64,000 nucleotides of DNA from Rhynchopus euleeides (GCA_963210315.1 OY723317.1:806001-870000), one strand, 5' to 3'; shown: positions 49,701 to 59,048, counted from the stretch's first letter. Notes: generated by a model not told the origin, from the letters alone. Numbers and translations: made by a program.

Positions 49701-52700
49701 TGTCGGAGGGGCTGCGTAGCCCACCCCGATCTACCCCCTGCCCACCCGGGGAGATGCCATGGGGAGTGTTGCCATCAGCGCCACCGCCGTCTCCCCACCA
49801 GCGGGTGGGGTGGGTGGGGCTCGAGGTAGTGTGCTGCTGCTGCCCATCCTGCCACGGGGAATGGCTTCCCACCTCTGTGCTGAAGCCGCTCGGCATGTCC
49901 GCGGGGGAGTGGCGGCGTGAACCCGGCGCCCCGTCTCCCCCGCCCTGATAGGTGGGATCCCCATAGAACATGCTGGCGGGGGAGAAGGCACTGCCGTATG
50001 GCACAGCGGGTCGCCCAATCCTGCCGGGCCCATCCTCTCCGGGAGATGAAACGCCACCACCCCCTGCGCTGTCATGCCGGCGGTGCCCCTCCGCATTCTC
50101 CCCACCACTCCCCCTGCTGTTATCAAAGGAATCGTCGTGGAGGTTGCCATCACTCCCCCCACCACGGGCGGCGGGGTACCCTCCTCCTCCTCCTCCAGAA
50201 TAGCCCGTCTGACCCCCCCCACCCCCACCGGGGGTGGAGGCAAACACGGGGCGTGGGTCACCCCTCAGAGCCTCGCCTGGAATCGCCGGGCTGTTGGTGC
50301 TGCTTCTGATGCCTCCTCTGCTTCCTCCTGCTCCTCCGACCCCCCCACCCGACGGGACTTCCCCATAGGGTGTTGGGGGGGGCGCCTTGATGCTGACTTT
50401 CGACTGGGGTCTGGACATCATCTCCGCGGGATATGGAGGGATCATATCGCTGCTGTCGGACCTGGTTCTGGGAACAGCCCCCCCCTCCTCCGGAGACCCG
50501 AAGAAAGGGGCGGTGCGGGCACCCCCGCCCCCCCCTCCCCCCTGGCGTTGCCGGCGGGACCCTCCCTCCGCATCCGACACAGCTGATGGGTTTCCCGGGG
50601 AGGCCGCCCCGCCCCTCCCGCCACCTCCCCTCGCCCTGTCAAGCAGAGCCGCGGCGCGGCGGCGGTCTGCGGAGCTGGGCGGGGCGGAGGGGGGTCGGGA
50701 GGTCGGGGTATTCCCCCCCCCTGCAGGCGCTGTGGGTGCTGCGGATGGAGGTGGGTCAACCCCTTCTGTGGAAGACTCGCGGAAGCTGCCATCTTGGTGG
50801 GGCGAAGGGAGGTGAAAAATTGATGGGGGACGCGTCGCTGCCGCGTTGGCGGAGGAGGATGATGGGGGCGCCTCCCCCGCGGGCGCCGTGGTTGCTGCGG
50901 AGTAGGGGAGGGCGGTGGTGGCGGCGGCGGCAGCCGCCGCTGCCTCCATCTCCACCGCCTCAACCTGGGCCTGCGCTGTTGTCTCGAGGAAGGCCAAGGC
51001 ATCCCCTTCATCCCTCTCCGCGCCACTCCCCAGGTTAACCGGCTCCGCCCCTTCCCACCGCAACCCGACCTTTATAAACGGGGGGAGCTCCGACACCTTC
51101 TCCTTCGCCTCCACCCTGAGGTAGCTGAGAGGGGGGACCAAAATCTCCTCCTCTTTTGGATACTTCGACACGGGGGCCAGGGCGAGGGAGGGGATATCCC
51201 CCTTCACGCTGAAGAGGACATGCCCCCCGTCGCCCCGGGTGCTGTTCGCAGCGGCTCCCATGATATACCCCTCCGCGACTGCGGCGTCTGTTGTGCAGGA
51301 GGAGGGGGCGACCCAGGTGATCCTCTCCCTCACCCTCAGCATCCCGTGGTTCGCAACGGATTCAATCGGGAGGGCGGCGAGACCTCTCGCGAGGGCGGTC
51401 GAATTTGCGTTGTGCGTCCCCCCGTCGACGCAGAGCTGCTGGAGGTGGCAGATGGTCTTCACCCACTTCCCAATCGCCTCCCAACCCGCCCCGTCGGAGA
51501 GATCCGCCCCGATCTGCCTCAGCCCGCGGTTGATCTCTCTGAAAAGAGCCGGGTTTCTCCTCTCGGAGTGAACCAACTCATAATCCTTCCACTCCTGGCT
51601 CCCATGCTCCGGCACGCCTGTGAAAAGCATCAGTTTGTCAATATCAGGCCCCGCCATGGTGTAGAGATGCATAACCAGCAGATCCAACTGGTTCAGCCCA
51701 GGGTAATACCTCCCTTTGTTGTTCAGAAGCTCTGCGGAGGCGACGCTGAGGATGACTCTCTCCGAGCCTGGCTGTGCAGCTGTGAGGTTCTCTGCGAGCT
51801 CATCCAGCACGGTGCCCGGCTTGCCGCGGTGCAGCTCGGCGAGGCGGGAGGCGATGGCGGGGAGGTCGGAATGGAGGGCGCTTTCTCCATCCTCCTGCAT
51901 CTTCTCCCCGCAGACATCCGGGTTCGTCTCCTGCACCGCTGCAACCGCCTGGCTCTGCTGCTGCACGCTGAGGAGGCAGGGCAGATTCGCAGGGGAGGAG
52001 AACGGCGGCTCCCCTCCGGACCCACCACCACCACCACCCATCCCATTCGAAGGCGGTGCCCTGTGGTAGCCCCCAGCTCCTCCCGTGGACTCAGGCGAGA
52101 CTCTCCCCCCAGCGTTGTGGTGTGGGCTGCGCCTCCGGTGGTCCCCCGCCCAGCCGCCGAGCCCCCCCGGCTCCTCCATCGGGTTTGCCGGTGTCATCCC
52201 AGGGGGAAGCTGCTGCCTCCCGGGGTGGGGTGGGGCGGGAAAGCTCCCCGACACAATGCTCTCCTCTAAGGGCCACTCCCTCCCGTCGTCCAGGATGACC
52301 GTGTCGTGGTTCACAGAGGACGCCTCGCGGGACAGAGGTGGTGCAACACCCCCATCTCCGCCAGACGGATACCCTCCCCTCCCCCGGGAGTCCAGCTCGG
52401 TGTGGCGCGGGGGGTGGTGGCGGTGCTGCCCTCCGCCGCCTTCATCCCCTCCAGCCCACGGGGGTCCTGACGCAGGGCTGTGAGGCCCTCCGCCATGGAT
52501 AGGTGAAGCGGGTCGCCACCAACTCGCTGAGGAGGCGTTTCCCCTGCCACCTCCCAGATCATCGGGGTGGGAAAACGCATCGTGCGGGGTGTGCGTCGGG
52601 CTCCGTGGGGGTAGCGTGTGGCGGTGGGGGTCGTCGTCGCCTCTGCCAGACCCCCATGGCGTGGGGTCCTCTCTCCCGGGATGCCTCCGTTGCCCCCTCG

Positions 52701-54273
52701 CTGTAAAAAAATCCCCCTCGCTCGCAAACGGGTAGGCGTCCCTCCCCGAGGGGTGGCGCTGATGGAGGCTATCCAACCCACCCCCACCTCCACCCCCATC
52801 CTGAAACCCGCCAAGGCGGGGTGGGGAGGAGTGAGGCGAGGGCCTGACCCCAAGGAGTGAGTCTTCAACCTCGAAGGCATGTCCTTCTTCATCCGCATCG
52901 TCAGGGAAATACGGCCGGATTATCCGTGTTATAGGCGACTCCTGCACAGGGAGGTTGTCCATCGGCTTCATGGAGGGGCTTGTTGACACAGGCAGGTGAG
53001 AGTCTTGATACCCCCCCATCGCCCCGTCATCGCCTCCAACTCCACCACCCCCGACACCCCCTCCTCCGGGGCTCGCGTTCCCCCCAAGGAGACTCCCCTT
53101 AGAGGCGAGGATACGTTGTGCCAAAGGAGATATCCCGGTCGTACCACCTCCACCCGCTGCCCCGACCCCACCGAGGAGGCTGTGGTCGTCCCAGTTGGAG
53201 GCACCCACTCCGGCAGGGGGTGAGCCAGCCCCAGGGTAGCTGAGGGGCTGACCCCCGACACGGGTGGGGTGGGGCATAGTGTGGTGGGGGTCGGCATAGC
53301 CTTGGTGGTGGTGGGGGTGCCCCGGGTGGTCCCCCCCGCCGGGCTCGCCGAAGAGGCTTTCGATGGGGTTGCGCATCCCGGGGGTGGCGCCGGAGCTGGC
53401 TCTGCTGTGGTGGCGATCCCCCTCTGAGCCCCCTCCGCCTTGCGCCTGGGTCAGGTTTGTGTCGGCTGACTCGCCAGTGATGGTTATGTCGGTCCGCTCG
53501 CGTTTGACATCCTTCGAGCTCTTCGCTTCAATCCGGGTGCTGCCAGATGTCGCCTTTTTCGAAGCGGATGTGCTCGTCACCCTCCCCGTGCCGGTCCACC
53601 AGGGGTGGAAGTGCCGCGCCATCAGGATATGCTCCTCCGATTTAATCCAACGCTCACACCACAGCTTTCGGTTTGCCTTCGCGGCCTCCACAATGCCCTT
53701 CATCTTCAGGCGAAGCTCTCGGATCTCCTCCCGAAGCTTCTCGATCACTGCAGTGTGCCTCTCTGCCTCCTCCGCCACCGCGTTGATCACCTTCGCGGTT
53801 GTCCCCGCCACAGCCGACTCGCATTCCCCCGTCAGCTTGCGGACCTGCTCCTCCGCTGCCTCCTTCAGCTCCTCCTCCTCGTCAGCCCTTTCACGGAGCT
53901 GTCCGATCTGTTTAGTCTTTTTGGCGATGTCATCCTTCAGCTGCTGCAGCTCGGCGCGCAGGGCAGCCTCATTCGCGCCTCCCCCCATCGCCTTCTCCGC
54001 AGCATCTGTGACGGCTGTGACGAGCTCTGCGGTGTCATCCCCTTTGGTCTTCTTCCGGGCTGCGAGGCGGCGTTTTGAGGAGCTTCCATCTGCAGCCACA
54101 CTGGCGGTTGCGGTTGCGGTTGCGGCGGCGGAATCTCCTCCCTCCTCACCAGCAGCAGCAGAGGGGGTGGCCCCCTCCTCCCCTGCAGCCGCAGCCGCAG
54201 CGGCATCCCCGCCACCCGCGTCCTTCTTCCTCCCGAGCCGGCGGCGGGGCGGCTTGCCCCCCGCTTCCGACAT
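43759..54273 (-). CDS. Giant (3,504 aa) coiled-coil / ADP-ribosyltransferase-like protein
   Basis: A single uninterrupted frame from the ATG at 54273. The N-terminus is basic and Ala-rich, then a coiled coil (~105-215, with EEQVRKLTGECESAVAGTTA). An ART-like domain (~830-1075) includes LYTMAGPDIDKLMLF, LARGLAAL (R motif candidate), WVAPSSCTTD (S motif) and YPKEEEILVPP (E-x-E motif), the R-S-E arrangement of arginine-type mono-ADP-ribosyltransferases. About 2,200 residues of Gly/Ser/Pro/His low complexity follow, with a tandem ~65-residue repeat (~2707-2838). The C-terminus has two ~65-residue SH3-like repeats (~3312-3379, ~3434-3504) sharing HGEVGV and ERDEWCPFRPFCIKGPR, somewhat like MIB/HERC2 modules. 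It is paralogous to the 56472-59048 gene. Likely role: modification of host proteins within a scaffold; the target is unknown. It may be mis-assembled at simple repeats, but the frame is unbroken. Confidence 0.85.
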   Translation of the reverse strand: MSEAGGKPPRRRLGRKKDAGGGDAAAAAAAGEEGATPSAAAGEEGGDSAAATATATASVAADGSSSKRRLAARKKTKGDDTAELVTAVTDAAEKAMGGGANEAALRAELQQLKDDIAKKTKQIGQLRERADEEEELKEAAEEQVRKLTGECESAVAGTTAKVINAVAEEAERHTAVIEKLREEIRELRLKMKGIVEAAKANRKLWCERWIKSEEHILMARHFHPWWTGTGRVTSTSASKKATSGSTRIEAKSSKDVKRERTDITITGESADTNLTQAQGGGGSEGDRHHSRASSGATPGMRNPIESLFGEPGGGDHPGHPHHHQGYADPHHTMPHPTRVGGQPLSYPGAGSPPAGVGASNWDDHSLLGGVGAAGGGGTTGISPLAQRILASKGSLLGGNASPGGGGVGGGGVGGDDGAMGGYQDSHLPVSTSPSMKPMDNLPVQESPITRIIRPYFPDDADEEGHAFEVEDSLLGVRPSPHSSPPRLGGFQDGGGGGGGLDSLHQRHPSGRDAYPFASEGDFFTARGQRRHPGREDPTPWGSGRGDDDPHRHTLPPRSPTHTPHDAFSHPDDLGGGRGNASSASWWRPASPIHGGGPHSPASGPPWAGGDEGGGGQHRHHPPRHTELDSRGRGGYPSGGDGGVAPPLSREASSVNHDTVILDDGREWPLEESIVSGSFPAPPHPGRQQLPPGMTPANPMEEPGGLGGWAGDHRRRSPHHNAGGRVSPESTGGAGGYHRAPPSNGMGGGGGGSGGEPPFSSPANLPCLLSVQQQSQAVAAVQETNPDVCGEKMQEDGESALHSDLPAIASRLAELHRGKPGTVLDELAENLTAAQPGSERVILSVASAELLNNKGRYYPGLNQLDLLVMHLYTMAGPDIDKLMLFTGVPEHGSQEWKDYELVHSERRNPALFREINRGLRQIGADLSDGAGWEAIGKWVKTICHLQQLCVDGGTHNANSTALARGLAALPIESVANHGMLRVRERITWVAPSSCTTDAAVAEGYIMGAAANSTRGDGGHVLFSVKGDIPSLALAPVSKYPKEEEILVPPLSYLRVEAKEKVSELPPFIKVGLRWEGAEPVNLGSGAERDEGDALAFLETTAQAQVEAVEMEAAAAAAAATTALPYSAATTAPAGEAPPSSSSANAAATRPPSIFHLPSPHQDGSFRESSTEGVDPPPSAAPTAPAGGGNTPTSRPPSAPPSSADRRRAAALLDRARGGGGRGGAASPGNPSAVSDAEGGSRRQRQGGGGGGGARTAPFFGSPEEGGAVPRTRSDSSDMIPPYPAEMMSRPQSKVSIKAPPPTPYGEVPSGGGVGGAGGSRGGIRSSTNSPAIPGEALRGDPRPVFASTPGGGGGGQTGYSGGGGGGYPAARGGGSDGNLHDDSFDNSRGSGGENAEGHRRHDSAGGGGVSSPGEDGPGRIGRPAVPYGSAFSPASMFYGDPTYQGGGDGAPGSRRHSPADMPSGFSTEVGSHSPWQDGQQQHTTSSPTHPTRWWGDGGGADGNTPHGISPGGQGVDRGGLRSPSDTNPPDDEGPADVFALGVFRGDSTGGGGLSHNPTRGGGGGVGGRDSSSDTPHTTGAGGGGGGGGSGATLDHWSPLSFPWAERADEEGGRRRHHHHHQPLHNLPREGTPTDALGGYRGGDRSWEGRRGGYPGGDRPSGGGAWEGDSPYAARSPSTVPPGSVRRGGGERSVSLPLDTESYASYAGLRDTVAQDMGLGRQRQRQGERSFTPNSSSSPYRGTPHIGVGESAAGIGGRPVVGGEGGGATPPRSPRFTPHQHPEARRSNSRGRKRSRSLPPGGGGGVIAGGMGSGGEIRGGYSGISSPGWSGGGGGGGARSPTAGMSKKSPRGAGRRSSSSATPGSARSPRQKEGVAEGGRPGGDALRHTPDRRHTARRGRGGSGDPSSGGAPLRGPSAEGLGSRRGGGGVGTTEPRGRSPRPQQHLHPRQHSHRRSGSSGSAAQHAAGRGGSGSRDRGSSGVSPPRSSSPPDIRPFGPYGGGGGGGGRPTAPRYDDPDDAGEGGAGSGSRNAVPLWGGGGGDGGGGGGGRGDPPFTAPRWDPSVSTRRSSSPPDIRPFGPYGGGGSSSSNALLPPTSPRSPGGGRSGGGGAAAATAPATRGAGQTPQQQQQHHRHHHHPRHRSSPRSASPATPAGRRLAGGGGGGGGSRSPSGRGRGEPRQGGGGGGDFFDPELIFPGEGTPSRGGAGFEKSRPQHRLPRSSSSSAAGGSPRATSPGYRRKGGGGGGGGGRRDVPPGGLPPSELPEGFESATLRDVVASGRDVVGGGGGGGLRTTAQTAGGGKQKQKQQQHRHPRHSPEAAGRVPSSPTSDPIAARRGSPASPWRGGGGGVSADSPRAFHGEGGVGGGGGGGNYTSRSPLGLERGREKHRSALLELAAAAAAPPVGGGAGGGGGGFLPHTHTSSAAGSPGSFLLSDDARHTAGATLSPQAWRGVPSSSGSPSDPHAVYDTDSIFASAAGMPPRSPRGSRRGGGGSLKQSQRQQHQQQRGGPTPLDSTEMASSGDEGFGGTPDRLTPQQHRQHRRAAGGGGGGGVPAYHRGARSGSRDAWGAAGATGVTPGSDRTSSPGGSSMYPSSSAMSPQQRRSPQGGSRSAAALPMEGRALSPRHGGGGSGSAHLPRRPSRSPPLTPVAGAGGVAAGHSFAAAGGSGGGGGGGGSRHRTQPVYTPPIGGGGGRGGGGDVINPRGSSPSRRTSEQHEGMGEERRHGHHHHHHQQRDRHQDGASSPWGVPPQGSGGDMPYHRMDPTTSGGLRGGGVSPPRRTSEQRGGMGEERSHGHHHHHHQHQQRDRHQDGASSPWGVPPQGSGGDMPYHRMDPTTPGGGSRGDGGGGGDGGLSSVVLSPRLRRTLEASRGGGAGANPSGAMGGNSSGGDTRGGTTPDTEARGDARQQHLDGLGGHPSASLQTSPSPPGGGAVGSAGFPPASRGGASRGPSPPPRTAVLDVLDRKKTGQATSRHTPPGTHSPHGRQRSASGGGGGGGNAAPLLPDPSGAVSSEGVEGGGGGGAAVGQQWDHILHPPSSSSSATSAAAAAAAAVAAADRKGGVGVAGVARQQQHHRHHELLRSPENNEMLLTVTSTQGERSAPLERSPSRRSVSSRQTEHSPLGDTRRSLMSGGTTVGTLEALRPGENEGADRSLFFGGQQQQQQQQQQHQHSHGTASPRGRDAHVLATSPSPTSAFAPLRGGGGGGGVGDATLSPPTPHQRQGGRGGGGVGVGVGGSFSHTTPAPSDLTAGTSPLSDAGGGGGASPSPVAPPSIGGGVAQQHQHQQPGGVAAPGGDAVSPPMGEVVRAGSPLRNRMQHFARGTHVRLTEVAEAGGSLMHGEVGVIAERDEWCPFRPFCIKGPRHDVFWYRIVDIAPCGEDGVALLGAVSPEAVMASMQQARAALSHTPRSGSREGGGGGGVVEAGGLHLPGDGTPLRNRLPEFQRGVHVKLTEQAEPSGCLSHGEVGVVVERDEWCPFRPFCIKGPRYDVHWYRPNDLAVCLG
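45757..46150 (-). repeat. In-frame tandem duplication inside the giant gene
   Basis: Two ~200-bp units (45757-45950 and 45966-46150) encode RRTSEQ-GMGEER--GHHHHHH, DRHQDGASSPWGVPPQGSGG and MPYHRMDPTT. High similarity indicates recent duplication. Confidence 0.9.
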
Positions 54274-56471
54274 CACCCGACGACCCTACCCTTCAGCCCC
54301 CCCCCGCCGGAAGCACAAACAGCCAAGTGAGGGAGGGGGTGAGTGGATTCCACAAGAGCTCACTCCCGCATTCGCAGCCTGCGTTGCGCTACGTCCATGG
54401 GGGGGAGTGTGAGAGGGGTTGGGTGGGGAAGGGGGAGGAGGAGGAGGAGCCGGTGTGTGGGTTGGGGAGCGGGGGTTGGGGGCTCGCCTGGGGGGGGGGG
54501 GGAGGGGGGGGCGATGCCTGGTTGGGTTGGGTGGTGGGTGGAGGAGGTGGAGGTGGAGGTGGAGGTGGTGGTGTTGGGAAGTTCCCCTCGGCTGCGGGGA
54601 GGTGTCGGAGAATCGAATAGGAGGGAGGGTGGGGGTGGGGGGTGGGGGGTGGAGGTGTGTCGGAGTCTGCTGCTGCTCGTGATATGTCCTGATCACGATG
54701 CGCCGCAAAAGTGTCACTGCGCTTTGTTCGGCACTTTTTGCTTTGGTTTCTTTTTTGCGTTGACGCTTCCACACTCACACTCCTGCTGATGATGGTGTCG
54801 TGAGTGAGGAGCACAAGGGCACGAACAAGCACGCGACACTTTCCGCCCACATCGAAGTGTGCTGAAAAAAAATAACCGAACTCAGTTCAGAACTGCGCAG
54901 GGGGATAAATCTGAAGGACGATGGAAGGACATACACACAACAGCCATGACGCACACAGCCACGGGATGCACTGAAGGACCGACGCACTCAAAACGTGGTG
55001 ATGTCACACAATAAAAAATGAATCGTTTATAGCAGCACCGAGCAACCTGCCTCTGAATGCGATCACAACTGAAAGTGTGCCCCCGGTGAGGATTCGCTTC
55101 TGCTCAGAAAGTGCTCAGGAAGGGAGAGACCACCCTCACAGAACAGGTGCCACCACTGGGCACACAGCTGCTGTTGACATGCTGAGCGGAGCGAACTGCA
55201 CCCGCCTGGAGTGTAGAAACGCGCTGAGCACCTCCGATGTTTTGATGCGACCCCTCCGCTGAAGGCTGCAGCATACATCACACGCGAATCATTCTTTTTT
55301 GAAGCAGCGGACAGAGCACACGCCGAGATATAACTCCTGCTCTTTCTTGGTGTGTTATCCCGCTGCCAATACACAATAACAGCTCACATTTTTCACACTT
55401 GATTGAGCCGATCTGAAATCAGCGTGGTGGTCCTGCTGCACATCTGACACCCCGTGCATGCGAATCATTCTGTTTCGTTCAAAAGGTGCCGGGTGTCGCC
55501 TTGCCCCCGATCGTGATTTTTTGGCAAAAGGCTACAACACTGCCACTGTTCAGACGCTCCGATCCCACGCGGATACACTACTGTTTACACACCGTGAAAT
55601 TGAATGTGTGCTAGAACAAAGGAAGAAACAGTGCCAGCGAGAGAGGTGGCAGGTGAAAACACGCCCTCGGAGGCGAGGGGTGGTGGCTAATACAGGGCGG
55701 GGGTGGATGGGGGGGTGGGGGGGAACATGTGTGTTCTGCTGAACATTTCGAACGACTTCTGGCCGGTGCTCCCAGCAGCAACCCCCCCCTCCCAGTCAGA
55801 GGGGGGATCCGCTGTTTCTTCGGATTCTTTCTGTTGATAGTTTTTTTTGGAATTCGTCCATCCGACGCGGGGGGGGAGGGGGGAGAACGCGGGGGAAGGA
55901 AATGAACGGATTTCTGTGCGTTTCGTTTCTAAACTGCGGGGGAGAAGGGGAGAGGGGGGGGGGAGGGGGGGCAGAGAAAGAGTGACCTTGGGGGAGATGA
56001 TCGCTTCGGAGCGGGGGGAGAGGGGAGAGGGGAAGACCCAGGGAGAATCGGGGCCCGAATACAGCGCCTGACCTCCCCCCCCCCCCCAAATCCGCTGCGT
56101 TGTAATTTTTTTTGGAAGAAGCTTCTTTGCAACACCCCACCCCACTCTCACCCCACCCCCTCTCCCCCTCCACAAACCATTTGCTTTTTTGACAAAAAGC
56201 GATACACCAACGAACGGAACAAACCCACACCTGGGGCCGGGGGAGGGGAGCCGTTCCACACCGCTGTGGCCCATTGGGTCAGAGATGCCCCCATAACAAG
56301 CAGAAGCGCACTGAGGAACATGACGCCCGACCGACCCCCCCCCCCTCCCCCCTCCAGGGGCTTCCATCGCAGCACAGCAACCCATTTCGAACCGAACACA
56401 CAGTTACACTACGCGAAGGAAGCCTCCCATATGGAAGGGCAGAGAACCCCTTTCTCCACTCTCTCCTGTTC
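54274..56471. other. Intergenic between the two ART-like paralogues
   Basis: Contains G-rich sequence (54400-54660), dispersed-repeat copy 4 (54749-54875) and mixed low-complexity DNA. No gene is supportable. Confidence 0.5.
54749..54875. repeat. Dispersed ~120-bp repeat, copy 4
   Basis: Very close to 13459-13585: GCGTTGACGCTTC, CTCCTGCTGATGATGGTGTC, GAGGAGCACAAGGGCACGAA and CACTTTCCGC, then a hairpin and GTGTGCTGAAAAAA. It lies about 480 bp upstream of the giant gene. Confidence 0.85.
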
Positions 56472-59048
56472 TCACCGCTTCGGCGTTTTGACCGGAGGCG
56501 CCGGGCCTCGGGTATTCAGAAGCGCAGAGATCCTCCTGTCCTCCACAGTCGGCGTGTAGGGCAGAGGCAGCTGCATCCTCCCTCCTCCGCCACCACCGCC
56601 ACCTCCTCCCCCACGCCTCGGCGGCGACAGCCGCCGCCTGCTCGCATCGATCTTCCGGGGGGAGTACAGAGGCCCATCCTCGTGGTTTCCCAGCAGAAGC
56701 TCCTCTACCGACTCCCACCGGAGGCCGAGCCTGACGAAGGAATGCATGTCCTCCTTAGCCTCCACCCGGAGGTAGCTGAGAGGTGGCACCAGTAGCTCTT
56801 CCTCTTTGGGGTACTTCGAGATGGCCGTCAGGGGGACGGAGGGGATCTGCCCCGACACCCCGAAGAGAACACTCCCTCCCTCGCCCCGGGTGCTGTTCGC
56901 AGCGGCTCCCATGATATACCCCTCCGCGACGGAGATGTCTGTCGTGCAGGAGGAGGGGGCAACCCAGGTTAGCTGGGACCCCTCCTCCAAGCTGCGGTGC
57001 GACGTCAGAACCGCAGGTGGCAGTGCGGCAAGCCCGCGGGCCAGCGAACCCCCTTGGGTGTCGTGGATCTCCCCCCTGGCGCAGAGCTGGTGGAGGTGGA
57101 CGATCGTCTTCACCCATTTGTAGACGTCATCCCAGGGGGATTTGGTGTCGCCGCCACCTCCAGAGGAGGCGGGGGGTGCCCCGGCAGCGCCGACCTCGCG
57201 GAGGCATTTGTTAACCTCGCGGAAAACCGCGGGGTTTCTGGCGGTGTTCTGCTCGTACTCATCCCATGCCCCACCCCCGTGCTGTGGCACATCGTCAAAA
57301 AGCATCAGTTTGTCAATATCAGGCCCTGCCATGGTGTAGAGATGCATAACCAGCAGGTCGTTCGCTTTGAAACCGGGGTAGATATCCGCCTTCTCCCTCC
57401 GGAGCTCCACCGCGGCTGCGGCGAGCACCCCCGCTTCAAACCCGGGGTTGGCCGAGACGAGGTTTTCCGCAAGCTCCTCCAGAACCCCTCCGGGTTTAGA
57501 GCGGTACAGCGTCACAATCTCCTCCGCAATCCCCCTCAGATCCGCCGACAGCGCGGCGGGCGCTCCGCAGTCCTCCGCCTTCCCGGGACACGCCCCAGAG
57601 TAGACCTCTGCAACAGCAGACCGCACCCCCTGCGCCTGCCTGCCTGTTAGAGGAAACCCCCCGCCTGGCGGAGGCTTCAGATTCCCCTCCGCGTCAAACG
57701 GGTCGACGAATGGGCCTGCCAACCCGTTGAGATGCTGCTCGCCGGCGCTGTGGTGCTGCAGCCCAGCACCCCCTGGGGTGTTGTGGGGGAAAGCACCTCC
57801 TCCACCTCCACTCCCACCGCCACGGCCACGCCTTCCCCCTGAGGGGTCGTGGAGGGGCTGCGAGGGGACAGGCCCTGCGGTGTGTGACCCCGCGGAGTGC
57901 CTGGGGGGGCGGACCCACCCCCCGGTGTGCCCATCGCGGGGTGGTGGGGTGTGCTGCTGTCCTGTGGTGGCACCCCCTCCGCCTTCTCCCCCTCTCCCCC
58001 CTCCACCGCCCAGGGGGGAGGAGGAACCGACGCGCTGCGGGGAAATGGGGTTTCCAAACTCATCAACCAGGGGGGATATCGCCCCAGGGATGTACTCCGC
58101 CCCCTTCGCAGCCCTCTGCGGTGTTGCGGAGGTGGGGTGGGGGCGGGTGGCGGGGGTTTCCCCCGAGGATTTCCCCGCGGGGGCACCGCCTCCCCGGCGG
58201 AATGCGGGGAGGGTGAAGGAGAGGATCCACTGTATGATGCACTTTGCGATTTCCAGCTTCTCCTGAGTTGACACCCAGGATTTGCACCAGAGGGCGCGGT
58301 TTGCCCTGGCGGCTTCCTTCACGCGTTTTACATCAAATTTGAGCTCGCGAATCTCCCCGTTGAGCTTCTGGATTATAACGCCCTGCCGCTGCGCCTCCTC
58401 CTCCACCGCGTGGATAACCTTCGCGGTGGTCCCCGCCACAGCCGACTCGCAGTCCCCCGTCAGCTTGCGGACCTGCTCCTCCGCCTCCTCCTTCAGCTCC
58501 TCCTCCTCCTCCACCCGCTCCTTCAGCAGGCGGATCTGCTTGGCACGCTTCTCCAGCTCCAGCCCCGACTTGCGCAGCTCCTCCCTCAGGGCAGCCAACA
58601 CCTCTTCGCCCCCGCCATCCTCCTGCTTCAGCATCAGCTCCACCTCAGTCAGAGGGCCGGGCCTGGCACCACCCCGCTTCCCCACCACAGCTCGTGCAGT
58701 GGGTCGGGAGACCCCTCCGCCACCGCCCCCACCCCCACTCTCCCCGCCCCCAGCGCCTGCAGCACCACCTCTCCCTGCAGGGCGTTGCCTGGCGGCAGGC
58801 TGCTGTGGAGAGGTGGCATTGCCTGGCTTCCCTCGTTTCCCCAGGGGCTTTCTCCGCTGGGGTGTGGGTTCGGCGGCTGGATCTGATGCAGCAGCAGCAG
58901 CAGCAGCAGGTGCGGCGGAGGTCGGAGCTGCGGGGCTTGGGGGGTGATCGGAGGAGGAAGAAGAAGATGAAGAAGACGATGACGACGACGAAGCAGTCCG
59001 TGGAGAGGAGGCACCGCTACCGCCTCCACCGAGGCGGCGGGCGGGCAT
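56472..59048 (-). CDS. Coiled-coil / ADP-ribosyltransferase-like protein, smaller paralogue (858 aa)
   Basis: The start is ATG at 59048; the frame extends upstream but that part is Pro-rich 5' leader. A run of about 14 C lies just before the ATG. Poly-Ser and Ala tracts open the protein. A coiled coil (~135-250) shares EEQVRKLTG-CESAVAGTTA with its neighbour. A Gly/Pro/His linker follows, then an ART-like domain (~555-795): LYTMAGPDIDKLMLF, LARGLAAL, WVAPSSCTTD, GYIMGAAANSTRG and YPKEEELLVPPLSYLRVEA. R, S and E-x-E motifs are all retained, so catalysis is plausible. It lacks the giant's long insert and C-terminal SH3-like repeats. Adjacent position, orientation and domain order show tandem duplication. 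It could be the ancestral-length form. Confidence 0.87.
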   Translation of the reverse strand: MPARRLGGGGSGASSPRTASSSSSSSSSSSSSSDHPPSPAAPTSAAPAAAAAAASDPAAEPTPQRRKPLGKRGKPGNATSPQQPAARQRPAGRGGAAGAGGGESGGGGGGGGVSRPTARAVVGKRGGARPGPLTEVELMLKQEDGGGEEVLAALREELRKSGLELEKRAKQIRLLKERVEEEEELKEEAEEQVRKLTGDCESAVAGTTAKVIHAVEEEAQRQGVIIQKLNGEIRELKFDVKRVKEAARANRALWCKSWVSTQEKLEIAKCIIQWILSFTLPAFRRGGGAPAGKSSGETPATRPHPTSATPQRAAKGAEYIPGAISPLVDEFGNPISPQRVGSSSPLGGGGGRGGEGGGGATTGQQHTPPPRDGHTGGWVRPPRHSAGSHTAGPVPSQPLHDPSGGRRGRGGGSGGGGGAFPHNTPGGAGLQHHSAGEQHLNGLAGPFVDPFDAEGNLKPPPGGGFPLTGRQAQGVRSAVAEVYSGACPGKAEDCGAPAALSADLRGIAEEIVTLYRSKPGGVLEELAENLVSANPGFEAGVLAAAAVELRREKADIYPGFKANDLLVMHLYTMAGPDIDKLMLFDDVPQHGGGAWDEYEQNTARNPAVFREVNKCLREVGAAGAPPASSGGGGDTKSPWDDVYKWVKTIVHLHQLCARGEIHDTQGGSLARGLAALPPAVLTSHRSLEEGSQLTWVAPSSCTTDISVAEGYIMGAAANSTRGEGGSVLFGVSGQIPSVPLTAISKYPKEEELLVPPLSYLRVEAKEDMHSFVRLGLRWESVEELLLGNHEDGPLYSPRKIDASRRRLSPPRRGGGGGGGGGGGRMQLPLPYTPTVEDRRISALLNTRGPAPPVKTPKR

